This document shows positions 9,109-20,429 of a stretch of DNA of 64,000 nucleotides, in pieces (the first letter of the stretch is position 1; every line of letters starts with the position of its first letter). The stretch comes from Apiosordaria backusii (taxonomy: Eukaryota; Ascomycota; Sordariomycetes; Sordariales; Lasiosphaeriaceae): positions 496,001-560,000 of the forward strand of contig JAUKTV010000004.1 in NCBI GenBank assembly GCA_030549205.1, in the 5' to 3' direction. The notes under the pieces were generated by a model. The model worked only from the letters and a program-made list of their open reading frames with translations, was not told where the DNA came from and made no database searches. The position numbers and the translations under genes are program-made.

Positions 9109-12100
9109 CTACACCCCAGGCGCTTCCTGCGAGTCAATAATCGAATCCTGGCAACCACCTGTATGCCCAAACGCCCGCAGCTCCTGGGGTTGTGGTGCCG
9201 TTGAAGGCATCTGAGGACGCGACCAGTATCGAGGCTGCGATCTCAAGAGCGGGAGACCCAACGCATCGGCCTCTACGTCAGGAGATAATGACCTACGACG
9301 TCTTCGAGAGCCATAGTCTCCTCCGTTCACGGGCTGGAACTGGCTTGCTGTCCATGACGCAGCGCCATTTGGCAGTGGTGTTCGCTTTTCTGGGCTTGGT
9401 CGGTGAGGTCCCCAACCGGGGGAGGGTTGACTTGGTCCGCTGTCCCTGATGGTGATCTTCCCTCCTGAAAACCAGCTTCGTTAGGTTGTTGACCTGGTGA
9501 CTCCGGCTCCAAACTGAGGGTCCTTGAGCCTCCCAGTGCAGAGATTGGGTGTTCAGCAGCTGTCGCTGACGGAGTGGTCTTGGTTCGTCTGGACCGATTA
9601 CCTGGGTTCGCAGGGGCCTTCCTTTTGGCTGGACGCCGTGGTGTTGACTTGATAGTGGTGGCAGGTGCCGGTTTTGGACGGGTTGGTGTCGCAGTTTGCG
9701 GGACAACCTGCTGGATTGCTAGAGGATCCGGACTAGTACCAGGCTCGGAGATGCCATTGAGATTCTCGTGGCTTAGTCTACTCGAGGAGCCGCTTCGAGT
9801 GACTCGCCTCAAAATTGACTTTGGTTGAAGAGCTTCTCTTCTCCGAACTTTCTCTTGGTCTACAGATAGTGGGACTGGGTCTAGCTCGCTCACAGGAGTT
9901 TGAATGACAATTCGTCGCCTTTGGGATCCAGGGTCTTTGGGTGGGCTGGAGCCGGGAGCGGTAGATGCATCGCCCATCTGGCTGCTGGGGCTTCCCCCTG
10001 TCAGAGGTCCGGGGCTTCCAAGCAGGGTGGTGCTATTCTCCTCCATATCGGGGGTCTCCACATGGCCTTTCGGACGTCCTCGGTGGGAGCTATCAGCCTG
10101 CCTGAAGGATCCTGGTGAAGTTTGAGCATCCAAAGGAACGTCCGTTGAAGGTGCTGTATTCAATGTCTTTAACCGTTGTGATAGCGAAAGCTGTGCCAAT
10201 GTCTGCAATACACACGCCTTGATCTCGGCAACCTTCCCATTCTCAAACTGTTCCCTGATAGAATCTGTGGCTAGTCCGGATTGCTGAGCCCAGTCGATCA
10301 AGCCGGCAGCTAAGGCTTCAGACCGAGCGCGCTGTTGATCACGCTCGTTCTCCAGTTCGGTAACTGATTTCTTCACGGTATTTCCCTCAGCTTCAAGTGA
10401 AGCCACCCGAGCCTTCAACTCGGCGATCTGCTGGTTACACTCAGCCAAGCGCTTGGTGGACTCTTGAACAACTTTCTTGCTGTTGGCTTCCTCGGCTGCG
10501 AGAGTCTTCTTGAGAGAATCAAGCAGTTGGGTGTCCTGCTGTGTCCGTTGTTCCTTCTCTTGAATCGCCCTCTCAAGTTGCTCCGCGCTGGCCTTCAAAG
10601 TGTTCATCTGCTGTTGTGCTTCATGTAAGGATTTCGTTGTCGCTGCAATATCCAGCTCCAGCTCGGCCCTGGCTTCGCGACGCCCAGCGTCGGAGGCTTC
10701 TTGAATCGCCGCCTGAGCTGCCTGTTCTTTGTCTTGGAGAGACTTCTCCAACTTCTTGACTTCAGTAATCAGCTTATCTCTGTGCTTTTGCGTCTCGTTC
10801 AAGAGTTTGTGATCTGCAGACATGGCGCGCTCCATATCAATTCGCGTCTCTCTCCGAGCAGTCTCGGTGGCGTTCCTGACTGCAGTCTGGGTTCGGTTCT
10901 CCTTCTCCTGAATCGTACTTTTCAACACCTTGATCTCAGCAGCCAATGTATCCCTGTGCTTTTCAGTCTGCTGAAGCAACTTTCTTGTGTCTGAAACAAT
11001 GCGCTCCATTTCAATCTTGACTTGGCTCCGCGCAGCGTCGGCAGCTTGCTTGACCGTGATGTGGTTCGATTTCTCCTGTTCCCGCAGTGCTTGATTGAGC
11101 TTGGAGACTTCGATACCGAAGGTTCGGACCTCAGAAGAATACATCTCTTCCCTGGTCCTGAGCTGATCCTCAAGCTCCCTGATCGTGACGGCCTTGGACT
11201 CGAGCTCATCACTCAGTTTCTCCTTCTGATCTTCCAGTTGGGAGTCAAGATCCTTTAAGCGCCGTATCTCTTCTTGATCATTGCCATGTTGTGTTTCCAT
11301 GGCAAGCATATTCTGTTGGAGTGCACTGATTTGCTCGGTCTGCTCCTTGGAGGTTTGCTGCAAGGTACCGATTTCTCGCTCGAGTGTCTCGCAACGAGTC
11401 TTCTTCTCTTCGAGGAGGGCCGAAAGTATGCCTTTCTCCTCCGCTTTTTGTGCCAGTTGCTGACTCATCGTGTCGAATTGGCTGTCTAGACGTTGCCAGA
11501 CCTTCCCTATCTGTGTTTCGATGCAAGTTGACAACTGGCTTGTGGCATCGCTTACCGACTCTCGAGACACCAGCATCACCTCGAGTTTGGCATTGATACT
11601 ACACAATTAGTACATGACGACAACCAAGCGTAGGTGGATGGACCTACTCATTGAGGCTTTTTGTTTGGGTCTCTCCCAAATTAGTCATCAACCCGGGCTG
11701 GGCGGTAACTGTCTTTGAGACCTCCTCCAACTGGTGGGAGATTGAGTCCAACCACTCGCAAGCTTCCTTTGCAGACTCATCGTGCCGAGAGGACTCCTTC
11801 GTGACCTGTTCTTCGAGTTTCTGAAGGACTTCCTCGTTCTGAACTGCAAGCTTCTCGAATCGTTTCGATGAAGCTTGAATATCTTGGATTCGGGTAGACA
11901 AACCACGGATGGTGTCCTGATCGTGAGCTATTTGGCGGTCCTTCTCTTCGACCTGTTGTGTCAGAGAACGGATCTTCTCGTACACTACAAGAAGTGGGGT
12001 CAGACTTGTTGATCATGCATGTGTAATGGCAAAGAAACTCACAGTCGGAGGATTCCTTCTTGTTCTGAGCAATGTCCTGGTGCACCCGTTCCATGAGTGC

Positions 12101-13633
12101 TTTTCGAACCTTCTCTGCCTTCTGGGCCGCTGCCTCTGCCTCGAAAATTCTAGTTGCTGCTATATTGCGTACTTCTGTAATTGTATCCTCACACCGGGCT
12201 TTGGAATCAGTGTACAGAGCACGCTGTTCTTCGATGATGCTGCTGCACCGAGACTTAAAGGCGGCAAACTTCTCCGCCAATGTCGAGTTTTGCTTCTCAA
12301 GAGCCTCCACCTTGGTCTGCAGCTCTCCAATGCGAGCATTCTTCTCGGCTTCAGACATCTGAAGCTCCTTGATCTCTTTGGACTTTTCATTGCTTCGGGC
12401 AGCAAGACGAGAACATTCCTCCACTGCCTTTTCGAGCTCTTGCTTGAGAGACTTGACTTTCTCGCGGTAGCGTTCCCGTTGCTTTTGCAAGGCAGTCTCC
12501 TGATCCATATTGAACTCGTTGAGCACCTCGGCCATGTTACTGGCAAACTTGTGTCGTACACGAACTGTGTGTTGCTTCATCTCTGGACTCGATGTAACCG
12601 ATTTGGCTGTCGATTTCTCAGATCGCTGGATATGTTGCTGTTGGACCTTCTTGGTGTCCAGCGCATCCCTGCGCCTTGATATGTTTGAGCTGTGTGACTG
12701 CGCACGTACTTTACGCATGGCTTCTTCCGATTTGCTTTCTGAGCCCGGTTTCCGGAACGGTCGGATTGCTGGCTGCACCCGGTGTCGGTGGGATGACCGA
12801 TCGTTAGAGTGTCGGTGGCCCCGAGAGCTTCGAGAGCCACCTGCAATGTGCTTTGAGGCCGAATGGTGAACAGAGATCTTCTTCACTTGAGGGGTCCCTT
12901 GCGGCGAGGAGAGCGCGAAGTCACTTGGTAGTCGGTGATGTTCTGGCACGTGGTGTTCAGACATTTCCTCGTAGAACTCTTCATTGTCCTCAAGATCATA
13001 GTCCCCAACATGATAGGCAGAGTTGGTAGCAAGAGTGCTAAGCTTGACGGGCGACGTGCTTGCCATTTCGGGAACTGAAGGGTCAGCATTTAAGCCGATA
13101 TTCATCTCTTCTTCAACATAGGCCGGCCGAGGATGAGCTATCTGAGCAACAGTGGCTTTTGGAGAGGGGGCGTTCGGGAAAGGTTGTGGCAGCAGTGGTG
13201 GGCGTGGTGACGGAGACTTCGTTTTGTGGATAGCAGGGCCGTTGCTGTTAGCTTGATCATCATCAGGAAAGGGTCGGAAACTCTGGTTAGGAGATGCCCT
13301 GCGGACGTCCAATGGGTTGGGTACAACTCTGTTGCGTCGGTTGCGGCCAGAAAACCGCGCAAGACCAGGCTTTCCTCCGATTATGGGGAATCTCGGTGGT
13401 GGAACTTGTGTATGGGTGTGGGTGTGTTGTTGTAGGTTATTGGGTGTCGGTGGTCTTCCGGGAGAAGGTGCCGTGAACTGGTCGGGGACGACCGTGACGG
13501 GAGGGCCAAAAGAGAAGTTCTTATTGTCATGTTGCTCAACAGGGAGCTCTTCTGGACCAGGCAGGGGGGTATCGTCCTCGATATTGCTTAGGTCAACAAA
13601 ATTCTTTGGGTTTGGCAGCTCTTCTGCTGCCAT
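9109..13633 (-). CDS. Large coiled-coil protein, possibly chromosome-axis or spindle related
   Basis: The product is not firmly recognised. The exons are 13633-12043, 11984-11648, 11598-9602 and 9464-9109, about 1426 aa. If the last intron (9601-9465, GTAATC..TTTTCAG with a CTAAC branch site) is retained, the frame stops at 9327 and gives 1399 aa. Residues 1-390 are disordered, Pro/Ser/His-rich and basic. A long coiled coil with clear heptads runs from about 400 to 1060 (for example KQRERYREKVKSLKQELEKA). A repeated block starting AADAARSQVKIEMER, TETARRETRIDMERA and SDAGRREARAELELD suggests internal duplication. The tail is Ser/Pro-rich and basic with Lys/Arg clusters (RRPAKRKAPANPG), likely for nuclear targeting or DNA binding. 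This architecture resembles synaptonemal transverse-filament or spindle-pole proteins; that is inference only. Confidence 0.8.
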
Positions 13634-16130
13634 GGTTTTCTCGGTATTCGGGGACGGTTCGTCCGCCGGAGAACTGCTGAAGGGCTTCCGGGTCAAGCTC
13701 TGACCATGTCAATGGGATACATCAAAATCGGCGACTACCGGCTGCTCCATCATATCAATGCCGTCTTGTAGAACAAAAGACAAAGCGGCGTCGATGGACC
13801 AGTCAAGATGCCTTGATCGGCCAGCAGGTGCAGACTTCTGTTACAACAATCGAGAGATGTGCTTCTGAATCAGTACATAGGAAAATAGGGGGTGTATTAA
13901 ACAAAGAGTGTATTTGACAGCGTGGAAGTTGGATGCCGATGGTCTCGTTGATGGGATGCTCGTACCCCAGGCTTGCGAGCTGATGATCACGACACTGTTG
14001 GTTGCACTTTGGACGGATCAAAATTGGCGGACACGGCATGTCAGAGTCTGCCGGAGCCGAGCCAAAAAGAGCGCAGCTTCCTAGACTAACATCTTGCCTG
14101 TTTTTGCACTTGTCGTGCCTTCCCACCTGGGAGAGCGGGAGTTTTGACGACCCACCCGACCCATCGCTGCATGTGGCAGCCTGAAAATCATGATGTATTC
14201 ATTTCGTATCTGTCTATTGAGGAACATGACTCTGATAGTGCGACTGGGTGTTACTTGCATGATATTATGCGTGTTGTTTTTATCCACGTTATGTTGAGAT
14301 GATCCAGGGAGTACGGTACTACTGTCCCTCCGAATGCCATCAAATAGAGACAACTCGGCTTTTGTCCATGATTTTCAATCGAACTCATAATCGGAACCAT
14401 ATTGTAAGATCATGACATGCTCATGAGCTTCTTTACCCCTGAATCATCATGCTTACCCCTGATTTTCAATCTACAGAGAAAGAAAACAAAAGGGGCTTCA
14501 AAGCGGCGTTGGCAGAGAAACAATTGTGGGGCAAGGAACCCAAGCAATGTGCCCAAAATAGAAGCATCCCCAGGTTCGTTGTCAACCGTTCATCCTGACG
14601 GCATCTGGGACAGCCTTGAAAAGGTTTTCGGTAACATCCTAAAACTTCATGATATTCCTCCTTGCCCAGTCTCTTGGATACTGTCGAAGCGCTCATCGAA
14701 GCCCGATCCACTTCTTACCGCCGGTCACCCAACCAAGCCTCAACTCTGAAGCAAAGCGGCAAACGACACACTCTTCAGCCACAGGCCCAGTCCTTGACAT
14801 TTCGCAAGTGCAATGAAAATAACACCAGAAACAGAAGCCGATTCATCTTCCATGAGAGCGGAAACAAAAAGTCGAGCTTCCTTCGGATAAGAGTGAGGGG
14901 TCACTGTGACAAGCTGCCATCACTACCACCTCTACAAGTGAGCTATTGGTGTGATATGCCAAGGCTCCTTACAGCATCACACATGTCTCGGTGACATCCA
15001 GTCAAAAGTCAGCATCTCGATAGGTGTGATGTGATTTGGAGGGCTTTTCTGGAGAATGGCATGATGTGATCGCTCACATCCAGTCTAACGTAAGGTACAC
15101 ATACGACTTATCTATGTGAATCACCAAGCAGCAGCGGAATCAATCCCGTCTCAGCCTCACCTCAAATGTTTGCTGTGGTCTCAATTGACATTATCCCAAA
15201 CCACGCCTCAAATTTAGGTACCATCACCACTTCTATGCAAGATCTCGCCCTGCAATGCACATGTGCCCAAACGGCGCTTCCTTTTCTTTTTCTTTTCTTC
15301 TCTCCATCACTATCTCCTCGAATGAAGTCTCCAACGCTCGAGCCGCCCACCCTCTCCCACATCTTCTCTCCTCTCATTCGCCAGCCCACGATCTCCCCCT
15401 GAACCCCTGTCGCCTCTTCCCGCCCTTCAACCACGCCAAGACCTCCAAAAGACAGGGGTCCAGGTTACAAGCCCGGGCGCTTGCAAGTCCAATAAGATGC
15501 AACCTTCACCACCTTTGAAACCTTCCGATATGCATGTCAGTTGCTATACAAAGTACTTTCAATCCTTCCCTCTCACCAAGTGCCGAGTGAGCGAGCACCA
15601 GGTGTGGGGGACTCCAGTGTGCTAGCTAGGGGAGTTATGCAATGGGCGTCACTGTCACCTCTCTCCCTCGCTGAGGAAGCAAGAGGGTGATAGGTGATAG
15701 GTAGCGAAGAAGGGTGTTCATGCTATAATACCAAATTCCTTTCCTATACCGGGCAAGTGAAGTGATGGGAGGGATGATCTCTCCTTGGCCATCCCCCTCC
15801 GTCCCCGGTCTGTTCTCCTCCAGTCACTACCCGTACATCCTAAATACCGACCCTTACACCCCTCCAGGCCGCACACCTGCGGCGCTTCCGCCTCTTCTTT
15901 TCCATTTTTTTGCTCTCTCTCACACATATTCTGTCATTGTGCATCTCAGCTTCTTTTCCAATCTACCCAAATTCTGTGAATAACCTCATACCCAACTTTG
16001 CGCTGCTGGTCGCGCACTTCAGGATCACGCTGAGACACCAAAAAAACCGAGACAGTCTTCTGAGAAGCACCACCTACCACATTTACCAAACCGATCACAA
16101 GAGGAGGAACCCAGGACAACAGAGCAGAAA
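13634..16130. other. 2.5-kb divergent intergenic region
   Basis: This region separates the coiled-coil gene (-) from the small membrane-protein gene (+). The last 900 bp before 16131 are pyrimidine-rich (TTTTCTTTTTCTTTTC near 15290 and CT tracts near 15310-15420), as expected for a long fungal promoter and 5' UTR. A short repeated motif, ACATCCAGTC, occurs at about 14994 and 15076 amid GTGATGTGAT-like sequence. No supported gene or RNA is seen. Confidence 0.4.
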
Positions 16131-16656
16131 ATGGCACCCCACCCGCAAACAGACAACTCCCCCTTCCCCCTCACCCCAACCGAAGACGACGTCGCCGGCC
16201 ACGGCTCCCCAGACGACGGCTCCCTCGCCGGCGCCTCCGGCACCTCCAGCGGCGGCATCACCATCTCCCGGGGCGCACTAGTCGCCATCATTGTAGTAGT
16301 CGTCCTAGTCGCTCTAGTAGGGAGTACGTGCCCCCACCTTCCTATCACTACAGTTTCCCACTAACACACAACTCATAGTTGCAAGCTCGGTGTTATTTTA
16401 CGTCGCCAAAAAGCGCGAATGGACCGTCAAGGAAACAATCCGCCGCTCCGCCCGCAAGGTCGTCACCGTGCTCACCCCCCGACGCTCAGAGTTCCCGAGG
16501 TCAGTCAAAGAAGGTGGAAGTGGGAGAGGTGGGAGAGTCAAGCTGGACGATGTGCCGCCTACGCCTAGGCTGACGCCAGAGAGGCTGGAGGATCTGGAGA
16601 AGGGTCTCGAGGCCAAGAATAAGAAGAAGAAGACGTTGAATTTTAGTCGGAAGTAG
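16131..16656 (+). CDS. Small single-pass membrane protein, unknown function
   Basis: I do not recognise a named family. Exons 16131-16323 and 16379-16656 join across a 55-nt GTACGT..TAG intron with a CTAAC branch site to give 156 aa. Residues 1-45 are a Pro/Asp/Gly/Ser-rich polar segment without a signal peptide. One strong transmembrane helix follows at about 47-75 (ALVAIIVVVVLVALVGIASS, then VLFYVA). The intron falls inside this helix. Next is a basic, Arg/Lys-rich region (KKREWTVKETIRRSARKV), which by the positive-inside rule faces the cytosol. The C-terminus has a Pro-Thr-Pro segment, a short acidic helix (TPERLEDLEKGLEAKNKKKK) and ends NFSRK. The exact phase match and clean helix support a real gene. 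Confidence 0.8.
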
Positions 16657-16896
16657 ACTGGAGGGTGGGTTGAAATATCGGCATGGGCAGGACGCAACAG
16701 GGGTGTTGTGTGGGTGGATGATCTTGGAAGCGTGGGAGTTGTGACAGTTAGGTACGATATGGGGGTGGGAATACCATGTGCATTTTCAAACGGCTTTGGG
16801 CTTTTCATGTCAAGAGGTTGATGATTTCTTTTGGGGGAATACTCCAATATCGCTTTGTATAATAAACGGAAACTAAACTGAAGGGTATCTGGCGTT

Positions 16897-18921
16897 CTAT
16901 AGTTTTCGGAAGACGTTGCTGCTCGCACTTCTCCTTCCGTCGTCGCGCCGCTTCCCCTCTGGCCGCGGTGGTGGCTCCTGCTTCTTCTTCCTTGACTCTG
17001 GCACAAATGTAACTGATTGCTCGCCAACAATCTCCTTCGCCCCGGCATTCCTGACCGCCCGCGTATCCTTCTGCGCTCTGTCTCCAAACGCAAGGTCCCT
17101 AATCTTTCCACCGCGTGGGGCGGTTGACAACGACACCTGCATGACCACCTCATCCTTGGACTTCTTCTTGGGCTTCTCGTCCTCGCTCTCCTCGTCAGAC
17201 TCACTGCCGCTGAAATCATCTGTTGAGTCGGCATCCACCATAGCAACGTCTTGTGGCTGGCCAGTCTTGCCAGCCACAACTGTGCTGGGATTAAGAGACT
17301 TGAACTCCCTGCTGAGCTCGTCAACCTTGAACTCCTCGTCCTCGAAGAGCCTAGCGAAACGAGAATCACCCAGGATCCCAGCTTCGGTATCCACTTTGCC
17401 TCTGTTTTCCTGTCTCTGGAGGACCTTGTCGGCAAGCTTCTGGTTGACCTTGACCTTCTTGGTGCCTCTGATTCTGCTGCCGCGCTCCTTCTCGAGCTTC
17501 TCCTTGACTCTCTTGGCACGCTCCTCTTCCCAGATGTAGGGGTTGGCAATGAGGCGAGCTTGGTCGTACAGCTTAGCATGCGCAAAGTAACCGTGCATAT
17601 AAGGCCGGAGGAGATTGGTTTTGCCGATAAGATGGTCGAGGCTGAGCTCCCTGAGTTCCGGCAGGGTGAGGAACTTGTAGTTGTCGTAGGTCTCGGTCTG
17701 TGTCTCGTTCTCCATTTCGTGGACGAGGTTGTCCAAGAAGGAGCACCACTTGGGAGCAAGACCCAAATTTGGAATGAAGAAACTGTGCATGTGCTTGCCC
17801 TCGTTTGCCGTCAAGAGCATACCGGTATCTGGTACATGGACGACATCGTTGAGGTCCACCATTGGCTCGATTGAAGTCCAGAGGTCCCCGCTGCGTTCGT
17901 CCCAAATTTTGATGATTCTCTTGTCGGCTGAGAGAAGCTTGCGCTCTTCAGTGGGTGTCTTCATGTGGATCAGCTTCTTGATAGGAAGACCCATCCCCTG
18001 ATCCCTCTTCAACAATGGGCGCGGATTTCTTAGATCAAACACTCTGATCTGGCCCGTGCTGGTTCCCAAGGCCAGCGAAAGCCCATCGTCACTGTAATCA
18101 AGCGCCGTAACCTCGCCGTCTTGCCCTCCAAGAACAGCCACGCGACCTTTACTGCGTGGGTCGAAAAACTCGACGCTACCGATTGTAGTACCGAATGCAC
18201 ACAGACCGTGCGTCCTTTCCGCCACCGCCGCAACATTGACCGCGCCCGCATGGATTCCACCCTGCAACCCGGCATCGGCATCGTCCTCTCCTACATCAAC
18301 CTGCCATGGGCGAAGGAACTGGCCGCGCTCAAGATCTAACCGGAAGACCTCACCAAACCCAGATCCATCGGAACTCAGACCAACCGCCGGTACGAGGACC
18401 TCTGTGCTTTGTCTAAGGTAGGCCAAGTCTCTGCCAAATCTTGGAAGGCGAACCTCGTAGTGGCAGCCCATAGGCGTGTGGAATTCTAGCGATCGATCGG
18501 TTTGCAAGTGTACGCTCTTGGTATAGTCGGTGCCGAGAAGCATAAAGGTTGTGTTTTCGGATTTGGTGTGGCGCGCAAAAGACAGGGACAGTTCTGCGGT
18601 AGAGTGAACGTGGAACTGCGGCTTGTATGTCCCCGAGCTCATGATCCAGTTGCCATCTTCGCTGACTCGGACACAGTTGCTAGCTTCCTCGAATTCGAAT
18701 TCTTGGAGAAGCTCGAAGTTGTTGAGGTTTTCGGGGTCGTATTTGGATGATCTCTTCCTGCGGCGCGCAAGCCAGTCTGGCAGCGGCCTGGCTGTCGAGG
18801 GGCCTGCGACGGTGTAGCTTGGTTGAGTTAGTTCTGTCAAGTTTTCTTTGACATAAAGATATGCAATGAGAATAGGGGTGAAATCTTACACAGGGACCGC
18901 TCCCGGATTTGTCAACTTCAT
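16897..18921 (-). CDS. ENP2: Nucleolar WD40 protein ENP2/NOL10, small-subunit processome
   Basis: ENP2 (human NOL10) is a nucleolar WD40 protein needed for 18S rRNA processing and 40S assembly. Exon 1 is 18921-18890 (32 nt, MKLTNPGAVP) and exon 2 is 18817-16897. They are joined across a GTAAGA..AAG intron with a GAACTAAC branch site, giving 650 aa. Splicing recreates the family start VYTVAG....RPLPDW. The WD40 propeller at about 60-350 contains YKPQFHVH, DYTKSVHLQTDRSLEFH, FFDPRSKGRVAVLGG, KIWDERSGDLWTSIEP and VPDTGMLLTANEGKHMHSFFI. A NUC153 motif (DSRFARLFEDEEFKVD) follows. The acidic segment GSESDEESEDEKPKKKSKDE and the basic C-terminus are typical. A start at 18840 is not an ATG, which supports the spliced model. 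Confidence 0.96.
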
Positions 18922-20429
18922 GGTGCGTGGTGATGCAGCGGGAAAAAGAAAGAAATCTCGTCGCAAATGCTCTGGGATGGACTTAACTTGAGCGGGCAGA
19001 AACCAAAAGTTTCAATCCTGGTGGCTCGAAACAGAAAGCTGCACGGCCCGCGGAGTTTGCACCACTTTAGTGCCGGCAAGCTCCGCTCTCTGCGTTCAAA
19101 TGTGGGTCAATAGGCTGACAGTTGAAGGTGGGTCTCGAATCTTTAAGCTTGTTTTATCCCCGCCTCTTTTCTCCGACTTCAACACTCCTGAAGATTGTGT
19201 TTCAGATGGAGGGGAGTCATGGTAATGGGAGGGAAAGCGCAGGTATTTTATTCCTGGTTGGATGTATTGTTTTTATTTCGCCGCTGAGGATATATAATGT
19301 CATTCATTCTGTGCGGGCATGTTGTTCCCTATCACGCTGTGGACAAAAAAACTGGTACTGCAAGTATTCAACAGGCATCAAAATATAGTTGACAGACCAT
19401 ATAAGATAGCCGTTAGGCGTCGAAAGATAGTCAGTAGACCTTTAAAGATAGTCGACAGGCCTTAAAATGGTGTAATAGGCCTTTAAATGCAATTGCAACG
19501 CCTGTATTTAGTAGTCTATGTGGTAGGCTGTGCATGTAGCGGTGCCAGTTTTTTTGTCCAGGGCGTGCCTATCAAGCCACGCTACCACCTGACATTGCTT
19601 GATGTACCTAGTATATTGGAGTTTAAACTTACCGCTGTTGTCCGAACAGCTGTACTTCAAGATCTGCTACGTGGTACCATGTATATAGCATTGTCTTCAC
19701 CGCAAAACATCATGAAGTCGACTTGTTGAGCTCCTGAATTTTCATCAAAATGCTCGATCCAGATTGGTAATCGCCCATGTGCTACCCATGCAAGCTGCCA
19801 GTGGGGCAGCGGGCTTGGCGCAGCTAGTCCCTCTCCGCCATATCGGGTCGGGGGACCTGCGCAGCATCTGTACAACGACGCAAGAACAGCCTGAAGTTGC
19901 ACCAGGCCTCCGACACCAGCGAGCCTTTCCAACCTCATCGTATCGAGCCCCAATCGATTCCATCGCGAACGCCTCGCCGGGATACCGCCCCGACTTATAT
20001 CCCATTTCGACCCCGAATTGACCGAAAGAGGACCCGTGTTCGCCACGCGCCAGCCGTGGACTGATTCGAGACTGAGACCACAAATCCTCATTTTTGCAAT
20101 CTGCACGTCTTGATGTCTCTGGCCACGAGGCGGCGGTGATTTGCGGAGAGCCCTCAACATCCGGGGGCACTCCGTTGCTGCCATGGAGCTCGGCACTCCG
20201 TCAAATAGAGCACGAAGTGACCTATCTAAACCCTCTCGTGCCATCGCCCGCGGGAGACCACATCGTCCCATAATCCCCCGCGATACCCTCCCACCGCCGA
20301 TTTCCGTCGCTTGATCCGGATGGTGGATTTGCGCATGCCCCGGCTCACCAACACGATTGCTTCTCCGACGTCAGGCTTGGGTGGACGCCGCTCCTCCTTT
20401 GACGCGACGCCTTGCGCGACACCTCCGAC
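18922..20429. other. 1.5-kb divergent intergenic region with a MITE
   Basis: This region lies between ENP2 (-) and MED13 (+). It contains a 238-bp inverted-repeat element (19332-19569, listed separately). The final 600 bp are GC-rich and probably form the MED13 promoter and 5' UTR. A minus-strand frame at 19657-20271 is not convincing. Confidence 0.45.
19332..19569. mobile_element. Tc1/mariner-type MITE with TA target-site duplication
   Basis: This non-coding 238-bp element has about 30-bp terminal inverted repeats. The left end is 19332-19361 and the right end 19539-19569. They share TGGACAAAAAAACTGG, then AC, then GC after single transitions, and CACGC outside it. TA dinucleotides flank both ends (19330-19331 and 19570-19571), which is the target duplication expected for Tc1/mariner/pogo transposons. 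The interior is A/T-rich with four or five degenerate 20-24-bp units of the type AGATAGTC..AGGCCTTTAA. No transposase is encoded. The several C-to-T differences between the arms fit ageing or RIP mutation. The family name is unknown. Confidence 0.78.

Noticed and set aside
12026..12679. 217-codon plus-strand frame opposite the coiled-coil gene
   Set aside because: It is Leu/Cys/Phe-rich because it is the complement of heptad-rich Lys/Glu codons; the minus strand carries the gene.
16398..17759. Long minus-strand frame overlapping ENP2
   Set aside because: It is an out-of-frame reading of the same strand as ENP2 and runs past its 3' end; Ser/Arg-rich composition and no domain.
19657..20271. 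Minus-strand frame of about 200 codons between the MITE and MED13
   Set aside because: It overlaps the MED13 5' region, has no recognisable domain and shows Arg/Gly/Pro composition typical of non-coding GC-rich DNA read in a wrong frame.
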